Below the pieces are notes generated by a model. The model had not been told where the DNA came from and made no database searches. It saw only the letters and a list, made by a program, of their open reading frames with translations. Source: JBKECO01 sp047974745 (GTDB lineage: Bacteria > Bacillota > Clostridia > Lachnospirales > Lachnospiraceae). Taken from it: a stretch of DNA of 64,000 nucleotides. The DNA is taken from positions 1 through 64,000 of the forward strand of contig JBKECO010000014.1 of assembly GCA_047974745.1 (NCBI GenBank), read 5' to 3'. Positions 1 through 9,400 of this stretch are shown here, in pieces. Every line of letters begins with the position of its first letter. The first letter of the stretch is position 1. The translations under genes were made by a program, and so were the position numbers.

Positions 1-412
1 CTTTATCATACCCCTCTTTTTCCATCATTGGAATCAGTATCGGTCCAATAGAGGCTGTGTCTGCTGATGAGGATCCTGAAATTCCTCCAAAAAACATGGA
101 TGCAACAATATTAACCATTGCCAACCCACCCCTGATCCAGCCTACCATGGCTCTGGATAACTTTATCAGTCTTACTGAGATTCCACCCGCTCCCATTATT
201 TCACCAGCCAGAATAAAGAAGGGAACTGCTAATAATGTATATACATTAATGTTTTTTATAATATTCTGCGCCATCATCATAAGGTCAATATCAAGATACA
301 TACTAGTGACCAATGTTGCGAATCCAATCGCATAAACCATTGGGACACGAAGTGCGACCAGCAATATAAACAAACCAACTAAAATAAGTGTAGCTATTAG
401 TTCTGGTGCCAT
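1..412 (-). CDS. dctM: TRAP transporter large permease DctM (3' part outside window)
   Basis: This is the N-terminal 137 codons of the large membrane subunit of a tripartite ATP-independent periplasmic-type (TRAP) transporter, which imports organic acids or related solutes using an ion gradient. The translation starts MAPELIATLILVGL, continues with hydrophobic helices, and carries the family's conserved stretch FFGGISGSSSADTASIGP near residues 110-127. The ATG at 412 overlaps the end of dctQ by 16 nt, so translation is probably coupled. The reading frame runs off the left edge of the window, so the C-terminal two thirds cannot be seen. Family assignment is firm; the substrate is unknown. Confidence 0.9.
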   Translation of the reverse strand, partial: MAPELIATLILVGLFILLVALRVPMVYAIGFATLVTSMYLDIDLMMMAQNIIKNINVYTLLAVPFFILAGEIMGAGGISVRLIKLSRAMVGWIRGGLAMVNIVASMFFGGISGSSSADTASIGPILIPMMEKEGYDK

Positions 413-891
413 AATTCGATCCTCCTTCTCCATTGTTCAATCAGAGCAACTATATACATGAATCCTGTAACTGGAAGCACCAAATTCATCCAAGAAGCAG
501 AAATATTTATACCTGGAACAATATTATTTCGACTTAATGAGGTCAGCATGATTCCAGCATAAATCATAAAAATTGCAAACAGAAAAATTACAACTGTTGT
601 TAAAATTTCTAATGCAATTAGTACTTTGCCCGGCAATATTTCATCGAATACTGTCATTCTCAGATGACTGTCATCTTCAATAGCCAGTGATGAGCTTAGA
701 ACACAAAGCCACACCAGGCAAAGTAATGCAGCCGGTTCTCCCCATGCCGGAGTAGATTTGAAAAAATATCGCCCAAAAAAAACACCTGCACAGATGATTA
801 CTTGGATCGCAAGCATGGCTCTACATATCCAGTCAGCACCTGTTATTAAGATCCTGTCTATTTTTTTTAGTGTCAAATTTAACTTTTGCAT
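397..891 (-). CDS. dctQ: TRAP transporter small permease DctQ
   Basis: This is a 164-residue membrane protein with four hydrophobic segments, roughly residues 15-35, 50-68, 88-112 and 130-150, the size and topology of DctQ. The segment STPAWGEPAALLCLVWLC is typical of the family, in which Trp-Gly-Glu precedes helix two. It lies between dctP (18 nt upstream) and dctM (overlapping), which is the standard P-Q-M order. DctQ is thought to bridge the solute-binding protein and the large permease. The ribosome site (GAGAG/GTGGGA) is weak, which fits translational coupling. Confidence 0.9.
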   Translation of the reverse strand: MQKLNLTLKKIDRILITGADWICRAMLAIQVIICAGVFFGRYFFKSTPAWGEPAALLCLVWLCVLSSSLAIEDDSHLRMTVFDEILPGKVLIALEILTTVVIFLFAIFMIYAGIMLTSLSRNNIVPGINISASWMNLVLPVTGFMYIVALIEQWRRRIELWHQN

Positions 892-909
892 AGTCCCACA
901 CTCTCTGTA

Positions 910-1989
910 TTATTGCTGTACTTGTTCTTGGATCTTAGTAACGAGTTCCAGTACATCATCACCATATAAAGAATAGACATCCTTTACAGCTGATCTCCAA
1001 TTCTCGATATCTTCTACTTCAAGAACTTCGATTCCACTTTCCTCTAGTCCATCATAATACTGATTTTCCAATTCAACAGAAAGATTAAAAACATATTCCT
1101 GCGTTTCGCTGGCAGCATTTTTAAGAATCTCCTGATCATCAGAAGAGAGTGAAGACCATGATTTTTCAGAAATAACAATCAGTCCTGGGCCAAATGTATG
1201 CGCATCCTTCAAATAGTACGGTGCAACTTCCTGAAAACTGTTCGTTACATATCCTGTCACAGCATTTTCAGCACCATCAACAACACCAGTTTGAAGTGAT
1301 GTGTAAAGTTCTGAGTAGGAAATCGGAGTCGGGTTGGCTCCAAGCGCCTCCATTGTTTTAATCATGACCTCTGTCTCAGGCACACGTATTTTTAAACCCT
1401 TAAGTCCATCAAGTGTTGTTACAGCCTTATCCGTAAAAAACAAATTGCGGGCTCCTTCTTCCATATACCCTAACCCTACCATTTGTGTACCTGACGCTTG
1501 CACTTCGTTGAGAAGATCCTGCCCAATCTCTCCTGTCAAAACTGAGTGCAGGCTTTCAATATCTGGAAAAACATATGGCAAAGCAAGTGCATTCATCAAG
1601 TTACAGTTATAATCTCCCATATTGTTGGCATTGGCGCGAAATATATCAATTGTTCCAATTTGTACACCTTGCATACTTGTTTTTTCATCACCAAGTGTTC
1701 CGCTCAGATAGAGATCGATTTTAATTCTGCCATTTGATTTTTCGCTTACAAGTTCTGCAAATTTTTCTGCACCCTGTCCCATCGGATGCTCCGATGGATT
1801 TAACTCTGCATATTTTAGAATAATTTCAGGCTGCGAAGAAGTTACCGTAGTATCCGTTTCTGAATTAGCACTGACGCTTTCACTTGATGTTGATGTACTA
1901 GCTGTACCAGAATCAGTTGAACTGCCGCATCCAACCATTGCAGCCATTAAAAGTACCCCCATAAATACACTCAAAATCTTCTTTCTCAT
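910..1989 (-). CDS. dctP: TRAP transporter solute-binding lipoprotein DctP
   Basis: This 359-residue protein has a lipoprotein signal peptide with lipobox MVGC (Cys21) and a Ser/Thr-rich linker to about residue 55. The DctP fold follows: LKYAELNPSEHPMGQGAEKF, then GLKGLKIRVPETEVM with the Arg that normally binds the substrate carboxylate, then the NPTPISYSELYTSLQTGVVDGAENA signature. It captures the solute outside the membrane for DctQM. It is the first gene of the dctPQM operon. AAGGAGA at 1997-2003 supports this start. Its promoter carries a LacI-type operator, so control by the adjacent LacI-family gene is likely. Substrate not determinable from sequence; C4-dicarboxylates or uronates are common in the family. 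Confidence 0.92.
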   Translation of the reverse strand: MRKKILSVFMGVLLMAAMVGCGSSTDSGTASTSTSSESVSANSETDTTVTSSQPEIILKYAELNPSEHPMGQGAEKFAELVSEKSNGRIKIDLYLSGTLGDEKTSMQGVQIGTIDIFRANANNMGDYNCNLMNALALPYVFPDIESLHSVLTGEIGQDLLNEVQASGTQMVGLGYMEEGARNLFFTDKAVTTLDGLKGLKIRVPETEVMIKTMEALGANPTPISYSELYTSLQTGVVDGAENAVTGYVTNSFQEVAPYYLKDAHTFGPGLIVISEKSWSSLSSDDQEILKNAASETQEYVFNLSVELENQYYDGLEESGIEVLEVEDIENWRSAVKDVYSLYGDDVLELVTKIQEQVQQ

Positions 1990-2020
1990 AAAATCTTCTC
2001 CTTTGATAAATTGTTTTACT

Positions 2021-2030
2021 AAAACGTTTT
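2021..2030 (-). promoter_or_regulatory. LacI-type operator AAAACGTTTT at the dctP promoter
   Basis: A 10-bp perfect palindrome AAAACGTTTT sits just downstream of the dctP -10 box, where a bound repressor would block initiation. The same sequence, with the same flanking bases (ACT before and CT after), recurs in front of the LacI-family gene at 3294-3303. The central CG palindrome is typical of LacI/GalR operators. Confidence 0.75.
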
Positions 2031-2039
2031 CTTTAATCC

Positions 2040-2068
2040 ATAATATCTCGACTTTTTGTTTATGTCAA
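2040..2068 (-). promoter_or_regulatory. dctPQM promoter
   Basis: A consensus -35 TTGACA (2063-2068) and -10 TATTAT (2040-2045) are separated by exactly 17 bp on the minus strand. The start of transcription would fall next to the AAAACGTTTT operator, and dctP begins about 45 nt downstream. Confidence 0.8.
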
Positions 2069-2186
2069 GTCCAATACACTCAAATCCTTTTTTTTATATA
2101 CAATACCTAAAAATCTCTGCTTGAGAATGTATTCAATCAGATTTTTTTGTTTAAAATGTATGCTCACTGGTTTCTGAAATCCGACA

Positions 2187-2235
2187 AAAAAAATATGAAA
2201 ACGCACGAAAAAACAACACGTTTTCATATTTTTTT
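2187..2235 (-). terminator. Terminator of the LacI-family gene, stem built from operator-like arms
   Basis: Perfect inverted repeats at 2187-2203 and 2219-2235 (core AAATATGAAAACG / CGTTTTCATATTT) enclose a 15-nt loop, with a T tract on the minus-strand side. The stem begins within the regulator's stop codon. It is unusually AT-rich for a terminator, and its arms end in the GAAAACG/CGTTTTC half-sites of the nearby operators, so it could also be a spaced operator. Confidence 0.55.
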
Positions 2236-3280
2236 AACAGGAAAAATACTTATAATTACTCTTCATAACAAGACTGAATGGCATTTCGACAATACTCTTT
2301 TCACGGCTGCCCAATGTCAGGTATTCATAGATCACACTGACTGCCTTCTCTCCTTGCTCGAAATTCGACTGGGAAATCACAGCCGTTAAAATATCATTTT
2401 CAAGATATTGCTCTATCTCTTTAAAAACATCGGTTCCAATCAGTATAATATCCTTTCTGTCACTAGTGTCTAATAACTCACACAATACAAATGTATTACG
2501 GGCATTACAACAAAAAACAGCCTCAATATCCTCATTTTTTAGCAGATCCCTACAACGTTTCTCTATCTGCTTTTTCCCAAGTCCATCAACCTGAATTAAT
2601 TCATGCATAGGCATATTTTCCTTGAGATAGTGAGCAAAAGCATCGCCATATTTCAAATTCGTATATGCATCTTGATTGCCTGATAAAAGCAGAACCTTTC
2701 CGTTTTGTCGTCTTTGTGTTTTAAATAGGAACTCTCCAGCCAGCTCGCCGGCTTTCTTATGATTGACTTTAATACTGCAGAATACATCCACTACGTTTCC
2801 ATAGCTGGCAAGAAGTACTACTGTTACCCCCTGTCTGTAAAATCTCGAGATCCATTCATTTGATGCTTTATCATCTGATAAAGTAATCAATCCATTGATA
2901 TCATCAAGCATTGTATCATATAATTTTTGAAGTTCCATTGCAATCATCTCAAGATTATACTCAGATTCGATAAAAACAAACTCTACACGATATCGTTCGA
3001 GACTATCTGCTGCTTTCTTTATACCGCTCCAAATGCCTCGTAAAAAAAAGCGCTCCTCACCCACTGGTTTTGGAAGTACGACTGCTATCCTCAAGGATTT
3101 TCTTTTCATGCTAGAGGCAGTTTCATCCACAGTATAGTTCATCTGCTCTACTGCTTCTAAAATTCTTTTTCTAGTTTCTTCACCAACACCTTCTTTCCCA
3201 TAAATCGCACGGTGCACGGTACCAATTGATACTCCCGTATACGCAGCAATTTGTTTTATTGTCGGTTTTTTTCCTGGCAT
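2234..3280 (-). CDS. LacI-family transcriptional regulator
   Basis: This protein of about 348 residues has an N-terminal LacI helix-turn-helix (KPTIKQIAAYTGVSIGTVHRAIYGKEGVGEETRKRILEA in part, residues 4-45) and a periplasmic-binding-protein-like sensor domain (from about residue 65, LRIAVVLPKP). I start it at the ATG at 3280, which has GAGGTG four bases upstream, rather than at the in-frame GTG at 3292, which lacks a ribosome site. The gene lies immediately upstream of dctPQM in the same direction but has its own promoter and a hairpin after it. AAAACGTTTT operators in both promoters suggest autoregulation and repression of dctPQM, relieved by a sugar-like ligand. Confidence 0.88.
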   Translation of the reverse strand: MPGKKPTIKQIAAYTGVSIGTVHRAIYGKEGVGEETRKRILEAVEQMNYTVDETASSMKRKSLRIAVVLPKPVGEERFFLRGIWSGIKKAADSLERYRVEFVFIESEYNLEMIAMELQKLYDTMLDDINGLITLSDDKASNEWISRFYRQGVTVVLLASYGNVVDVFCSIKVNHKKAGELAGEFLFKTQRRQNGKVLLLSGNQDAYTNLKYGDAFAHYLKENMPMHELIQVDGLGKKQIEKRCRDLLKNEDIEAVFCCNARNTFVLCELLDTSDRKDIILIGTDVFKEIEQYLENDILTAVISQSNFEQGEKAVSVIYEYLTLGSREKSIVEMPFSLVMKSNYKYFSC

Positions 3281-3293
3281 AAAACACCTCACT

Positions 3294-3303
3294 AAAACGT
3301 TTT
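3294..3303 (-). promoter_or_regulatory. LacI-type operator AAAACGTTTT before the regulator gene
   Basis: Second copy of the palindrome found at the dctP promoter, here between the -10 box and the ribosome site of the LacI-family gene. The position fits autorepression. Confidence 0.7.
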
Positions 3304-3309
3304 CTATAA

Positions 3310-3337
3310 ATATTACATATCATTCACAAATTGTCAA
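3310..3337 (-). promoter_or_regulatory. Promoter of the LacI-family gene
   Basis: Minus-strand -35 TTGACA (3332-3337) and -10 TAATAT (3310-3315) with a 16-bp spacer, about 30 nt before the ATG at 3280. Confidence 0.65.
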
Positions 3338-3367
3338 GATTTAAGCCCTATCCCTGTTGAAATTTGA

Positions 3368-3385
3368 TGTTACAATATTGTAACA
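3368..3385. promoter_or_regulatory. 18-bp perfect palindrome, possible operator
   Basis: TGTTACAATATTGTAACA is a perfect 18-bp palindrome about 30 bp upstream of the LacI gene's -35 box and just past the terminator of the adhesin gene. The form (TGTTAC-N6-GTAACA) suits a dimeric regulator, but it is not the AAAACGTTTT site and I do not recognise it. Confidence 0.4.
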
Positions 3386-3410
3386 ATACCTTGAAAAATT
3401 ATCCATTTAA

Positions 3411-3449
3411 AAAGGCCGCCCATGACTTATTTCGTCCTGAGCGGTCTTT
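3411..3449 (-). terminator. Terminator of the giant adhesin gene
   Basis: On the minus strand AAGACCGCTCA pairs with TGGGCGGCCTT across a loop of about 16 nt and is followed by a T tract. It lies 23 nt after the adhesin stop codon. Confidence 0.75.
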
Positions 3450-3471
3450 CAAATTGTAAAAATTTAGGGCA

Positions 3472-6400
3472 CTAATGTATTTTTTTCCTTTTTCGTCTTA
3501 TGATTATAAACAAAATAGTAGCTGTGGAAATGCACATAATGAGGAGCAACACTTTACTATTTGAATCATCACCCGTAAGAGGCATGATTACTTTGGAATA
3601 GATTACATTGACTATTGTTGTATTTGTATTGGTTGTCGTTGTGGTTGTGGTTGTGGTAGTTTTCTTTGTGTAGGTATTTGTAAACGTCACTTGTGTCGCA
3701 TCACTAAGCTCTGAGCCGTTTTCGTCAAAGAATACTATAGATTTCTCTAACGCTGTATTGTCAGAATTATATGAAATAGTGATTTGCATAGTATAACTGC
3801 TGTCATCATAAGTATATCCTGAAATACCAGTGTCCACTTCTGTCAACTGATATGAGTATGTGTGGCCAACATTTGATTCTGAATAAAGGATTGTTCCAAA
3901 CTCTACCGAACCTTCTCCATTAATATTCACAGTCTTTGTTCCACTTAATGAACCAGTTGGCATTGGAGTATCACTCGTTGATGCTGTCATTGTGAAAGTA
4001 AAGGTTCTGTTTGAAAGCTCGCTATCCTTTTCCCCATTGCTTACCTTCTTTTGTATCGGCGGATCCTGATCTAAGTCCAGGACAATCTCAGCGTGTGCCC
4101 ATTTAGCAGTAAGTAGCATATTCTTTGTTACTGCATCATCATAATTCCAGAGTATCTCTTCACCCACATCATTCGTATAATACCAGCCTTTAAAAATATA
4201 ACCATCACGGTAAGGATCGTCAGGCTCTGTGGCCTGATCACCATATAATACTGTCTGAGATGCAGGATTCGCACTGCCTCCATTTGTGTCAAAGGCAACA
4301 CTCAACTCGCTCCTATAATAGAGCTTTAAAATTAAGGATCCATCTCCACTAATAATCCCGCTCACGATATTTTTCAATGATACAGAATCAAAGGAATAGC
4401 CAGCAAATTTTTTTGCGAATGCGCTCACCTGACTGTCTGTCATTCCGGTGAATGTTTCAATTGATGAAGGTGTGAAGGAATATGTTCCATCTGTATTTTG
4501 AAGATAATATTCCACTGAGTATTTTGTATCTCCATTGACTGCCCATACAGCGTAAAGTGTGATGGAGCCGCCTTCTTGATCCGTCAGGTTCAATACCTCA
4601 TCTTTATCCAGAAAATAGATCGCACCATCCTGTGAATAGGACCAGCCACTGAATGTATAGCCTGATTTCACGAACGTATTCTCATTCAGACTTTCACTTA
4701 CATCATATTCAAATTCCTGGGGATCCATTGTTCCCGATCCACTATTTGCATCAAAGTGTACGGTATATGCATTTGCATTCCACTGAGCATAAAGGGTGAT
4801 ACTTCCTGTTTCCAGCAGATTGATGATCTCCTGTTCGTCAGTGAACACCGTTCCCGATCCATCTGCCACCGTATTCCATCCCGTGAATTGATAGCCTGTC
4901 CGAGTGAATTGGTTCTTATTCAGATTCGTGCTGACATCATAGTAACAGGTCTGACTGTCCATATTACCAGAACCACTGTTTGAATCATAAGCAATTTCGT
5001 ATGTGTTTTTTTCCCATACAGCATATAACGTAATATCCTGAGTTAAACTTTTTGTCTGGAATACTTCACCTGCTGTGTATTCTGCAGTCAAAGCAGCAGC
5101 TTCACTTGCCCAGCCTAGGAAATGATATCCTGTCTTAACCAGGGATGCCTGATTCATTACCGTTACCTTATCTGTCATGGCATCATTTCCAGTACTATCC
5201 AGAGAAGGGTAGTACTTCGTTTCATCTAAGGGTACTCCACCTGTTGCTGTGTTACCGTTATAAAGTACATTTGCATAAATGGTAATATCAAACTCGGATG
5301 ATTCAAATTCTCCATAACCATCAACAACAGTTACGACACCAGTTACGATGCCAGTACTCAGAGCCAGGATATTTGCTGTCTCGTTTCCGTTGTCTTCAAT
5401 TGAAGCAACATTTACTAACTCACCTTCTCTTAGTTCTATGTTCGCTGGAGCTGATGACGGTACACGATACTGTACTGTTATATCCAGTACATCTTTATTA
5501 TCCGTACCTACTTTATATATCACGTCACTTACAGAGATCACTGGCTTATTGTAAATACCCGCATTGACATTCGTTAGTGTATAAACAGCTGCTGCTACAT
5601 TTGGTACAAAATCCACTGCTGCCAGCATGGTACTTCTGTCAAAGGCTGAATCCACGGAGGCATCTCCACTCACCTGTTTTGCCACAAGCTTCTTGCCTGA
5701 CGGCAGGTTAATCTTCACATTCCATGGACCATCATTTGGCATGATCAGTGTATATGCTCCGGTACTATTTGAGGTAAACTTGGAATTGCCTGTCTGATCA
5801 ACCTTGGTCCCATTTTGAGAGTATAGTTCCAAAATGGCACCAGCATACTTGCTATTCTGAGCAATATTGTCTGCGTTATAGACTGAATTGTAATCGCTCT
5901 CATCCCAAACATATCCAGACAATGTCATATCTTTTAGATTATAGGTCAAAGGAACTCCACTTTGTCCGTTCGTACCAAAATAATATTCATCAACTTGCCC
6001 CATTTTGAAATTCGCATATATTGTTGTCTGTGATTTTTGATCCCCGATCACACTTTTATGCTCATTCAGTTTGTAATCAAGATCTACATATATCTTATCT
6101 TTTGCAATGATCTGATCAACAGTAATTTTAATCATAGTCACTGTACTCATATCAGTCGGAAGTCCTGCCACAGCTTCCCCTGTATTATTTTGGAATTCTG
6201 TCCAACCTGCTGACTGAGCCCCCTGCATCGCTCCAGAAGCAGGATTTGAATCGGTTGTGTAAAAAATCCGATAATTACTGGTAGTCGTATCTAGATCAGT
6301 GGTATCTATCGACATGAAATCTACTGAAAAATCATTCGCCGCTGAATATAATGTGTTCCCACCATAGATGTATTTATAGCTTTCTCCCTTTTTCATGATC

Positions 6401-9400
6401 GGCACATATACTACCCAGTCAAAGGTATCTGTTGTGGTATCCCCGCTCATGAATATCCGTTCCGAAAATAGATTCTCAACCTCCGTGAGATCCCGGCTTG
6501 TCACCGAGGCTGTCGACTCTTGGAAAGGGGATGTGGCAATTGCATAGGGCAATACTCCCAGCACTGCTTGCTCATTCACCTTTATTGTGTTGCTGATCGC
6601 CACATAAAGCATTTCAGCATATCCATTATTGTTTGTATCCTTAGCTGTTTCCGTATTCCCAAATGTATCACCATATGGTGCCGTATCTAAAAGCAGCCCC
6701 TTTGAATTCGTTGTTTCTACAGTGATTTCAGCTTCATTGCCTCCACTTCCATCCCTATTAGCATCATATTCCATATCCATCCAGACCCCGGAGACAGCAA
6801 CAGTAGAAACTGGTGCTGCATCAAATCGTGCCTGGAGTTTAAATTTGGGTATATCGTTTCTGTATGCATAGGTCGATCCGCTGTAGCTTGCATAAGCTAA
6901 ATTATTGAATTCTACTTCATCATATGAAATCTTTAAAATCCCATAGTCTACATTTCCAGACTTTCCTTCGCCAACACCAGCCGGTAAGAACAATGCTGTT
7001 GCACCAGTTGATACATTGCTCAAACTACCATCAACATAATTGAAATTTTTATCTACTTTAAAATAGTATGTTGGTCTAAGCTTGATGTCATTATTTATCA
7101 TCATTCTAACAGCGTCTGCTTCGGTACGCCATTGTGTGGATGCTGTGATGGTAACCTCTTTACCTTGATTCACACTTGTTGCACTGTAGGAAAGTGATTC
7201 TGAAAGAAAGTCCACATAGAGTATCTGTCCTGCTATGCGTACACTCTGACCTGCTGCAACATATTTGCTTGCATCCGATGTTAGCTCCTCTCCAAAAATA
7301 TTTGTGAAACTGAGCTTCGCTTCCACATTTAATTTATCATAGGTATCATCTGTCTCATTATCACTAACGGATCCGATGGTAATGTCTGTCCCGGGATATA
7401 CACTTGGAATATTGACATTATTCATAGCCAGTCCCACAGTTGGCAGATTTTTTTGGTAAGTAACTGCTGTACTAGAATAGATTTTTCCACCATTTGTTCC
7501 CCAGTTATGGTCATCTCCAAATTTTATTTTCAGACTGGTGAGATAGATTCCGTTTTCAATATCTACGTCAGGAATAGTATAGTAAGTTCTGCCTTGGTTG
7601 TTAGGGCCAAATTGAACTACAGAATCATCTACTGTCTTTGATTCTCCAGTGGACAAAGTATATTCCAGACTAAAGTCCCAAATAGTCCACCATGCCTGAT
7701 AAGGAAATGAAACGGAGTTCGTCAGCGATAGCAGTTTTTCATCTGTTCCGCTAAAATCAATTTCTGCCTGCTTATATTGCATTTGCAGTGTTGTGGGAAT
7801 CGCAACATTCACTCGCGTCAGTTCCATAAAAACAGCATTCTCCTGCTGATAGACACCAGTAGAGACGATTCCATTCGTTAAGCTCACACCCCTGTTGTCA
7901 CTTGTAAGTGCAGAATAGGGATCCACGTAATAATCTTTGTCCAAAATCGATATGGAACCTGCATAGGAACCTGCAATCAGCTTTGCTGTATTATATTTAA
8001 AAGAGGCCTTTGATCCATGTGTTGTTCCTCCATTGCTGTCTATGGCACTATTGCCATTCACTTTTTCACTTACATAGTCACTATATTCGCAATACAGCGA
8101 TGCATTCAATGAAAACTGCTTTGGCAAATCAGCAGAACCGTTTGTTCCAATGAGATTATCATAATTCAAATAGCCAGGCATTACTTTATTTATAAAAATT
8201 GACATATAGGTATGGTTTTCTGCATTGGGTGTTGTCCAATCATTGATTGTATCCATTGCAACTACAAGTCTGGTTGCATAGGAAATGCCCAGCTCTGTAT
8301 AGATTTCGTCCAGTTTGTATAACTGACCACTGTAGGTCGAATAATCATGTGTGGATGTCATATCCGTAGTCTCATATCCATCTAAATATGAGGATTTTGC
8401 ATCGACAAGGTAGTTTTCCGGATCTACCCCTTCAGCTGAAAGGTCGTGATACTGTCCATTTTCATCCCAGATACCGAGAAGTCTTTGGTTCGACCTTTCG
8501 ATTCGATCTGTAAGTGTGATCGCATCTCCATATAGTTCAGTAACCACAGGATTGTAGGCGGCATTGCCAAATGCTACTGTGTTTCCATCGGCATCCACAT
8601 TGTATTTCATCGTATCTGCATATTTCACAATACGGTATCTGCCATATAGACCAGTCTCCATATGATCATTTACTTCCATTTCAGAATTCGTATCACTACT
8701 TCCCCAAAGCCTAATATTGTCAATCAGATGCATTGTCGTTACAGTAAAGTCAGCTTTGATCGCACTATTATTCTGGGCAAGGATCTGGTCAGAACTTGTC
8801 TCTCTATGTATTTTGGCTTTGTGAGAAGTGCCAATATCGCTTCCATTCGAAAGCCTTGCATGATATGCTCGAAGGGTATAATCGAACCAGCAGTAGGTAG
8901 TATTTGCAGTTGCTGCTGCTCCTCTTTTATTAAATTCAAACTGTGTTCTCAGCACTTCGATTCGAGACACATACTTTGTATTTCCTGCATTATTTGCTTC
9001 AGCCAGATTCCACTCTGATAGTGCAGCACCATTAACAGCAGTTTCCGTGATTCCGTCTATCTGTTGCGGCGTATAACCAGCTGCCCAAGATTCTTCATCC
9101 ACTAATGTTTCTATCCGACTGATCTGACCTGTTACTGCGTCTGTTACATAAATTCGGTAAGTCAGACCAAATTCCTTAGATGTGCCAAGATTTCCAAGCC
9201 ACGTAGGTGTCAAGGTCTCCTCATAATCATAGCTGACTTTCAGATTATCCTGAATCGGGAATGATTTGCTGTTGTCGTTGAAGTTTGAGATTGCACTTAA
9301 AACCACAGAATCATTGTATGTTGACGAACCATTGCCATATTGAGCTATTGTCGAAAAAGTAGCCCCTGAACTCTTAATATATAAATCTCGATTCGCTACT

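Noticed and set aside
57..335. Plus-strand 92-codon frame
   Set aside because: It lies opposite the dctM reading frame, which has clear family motifs; no ribosome site.
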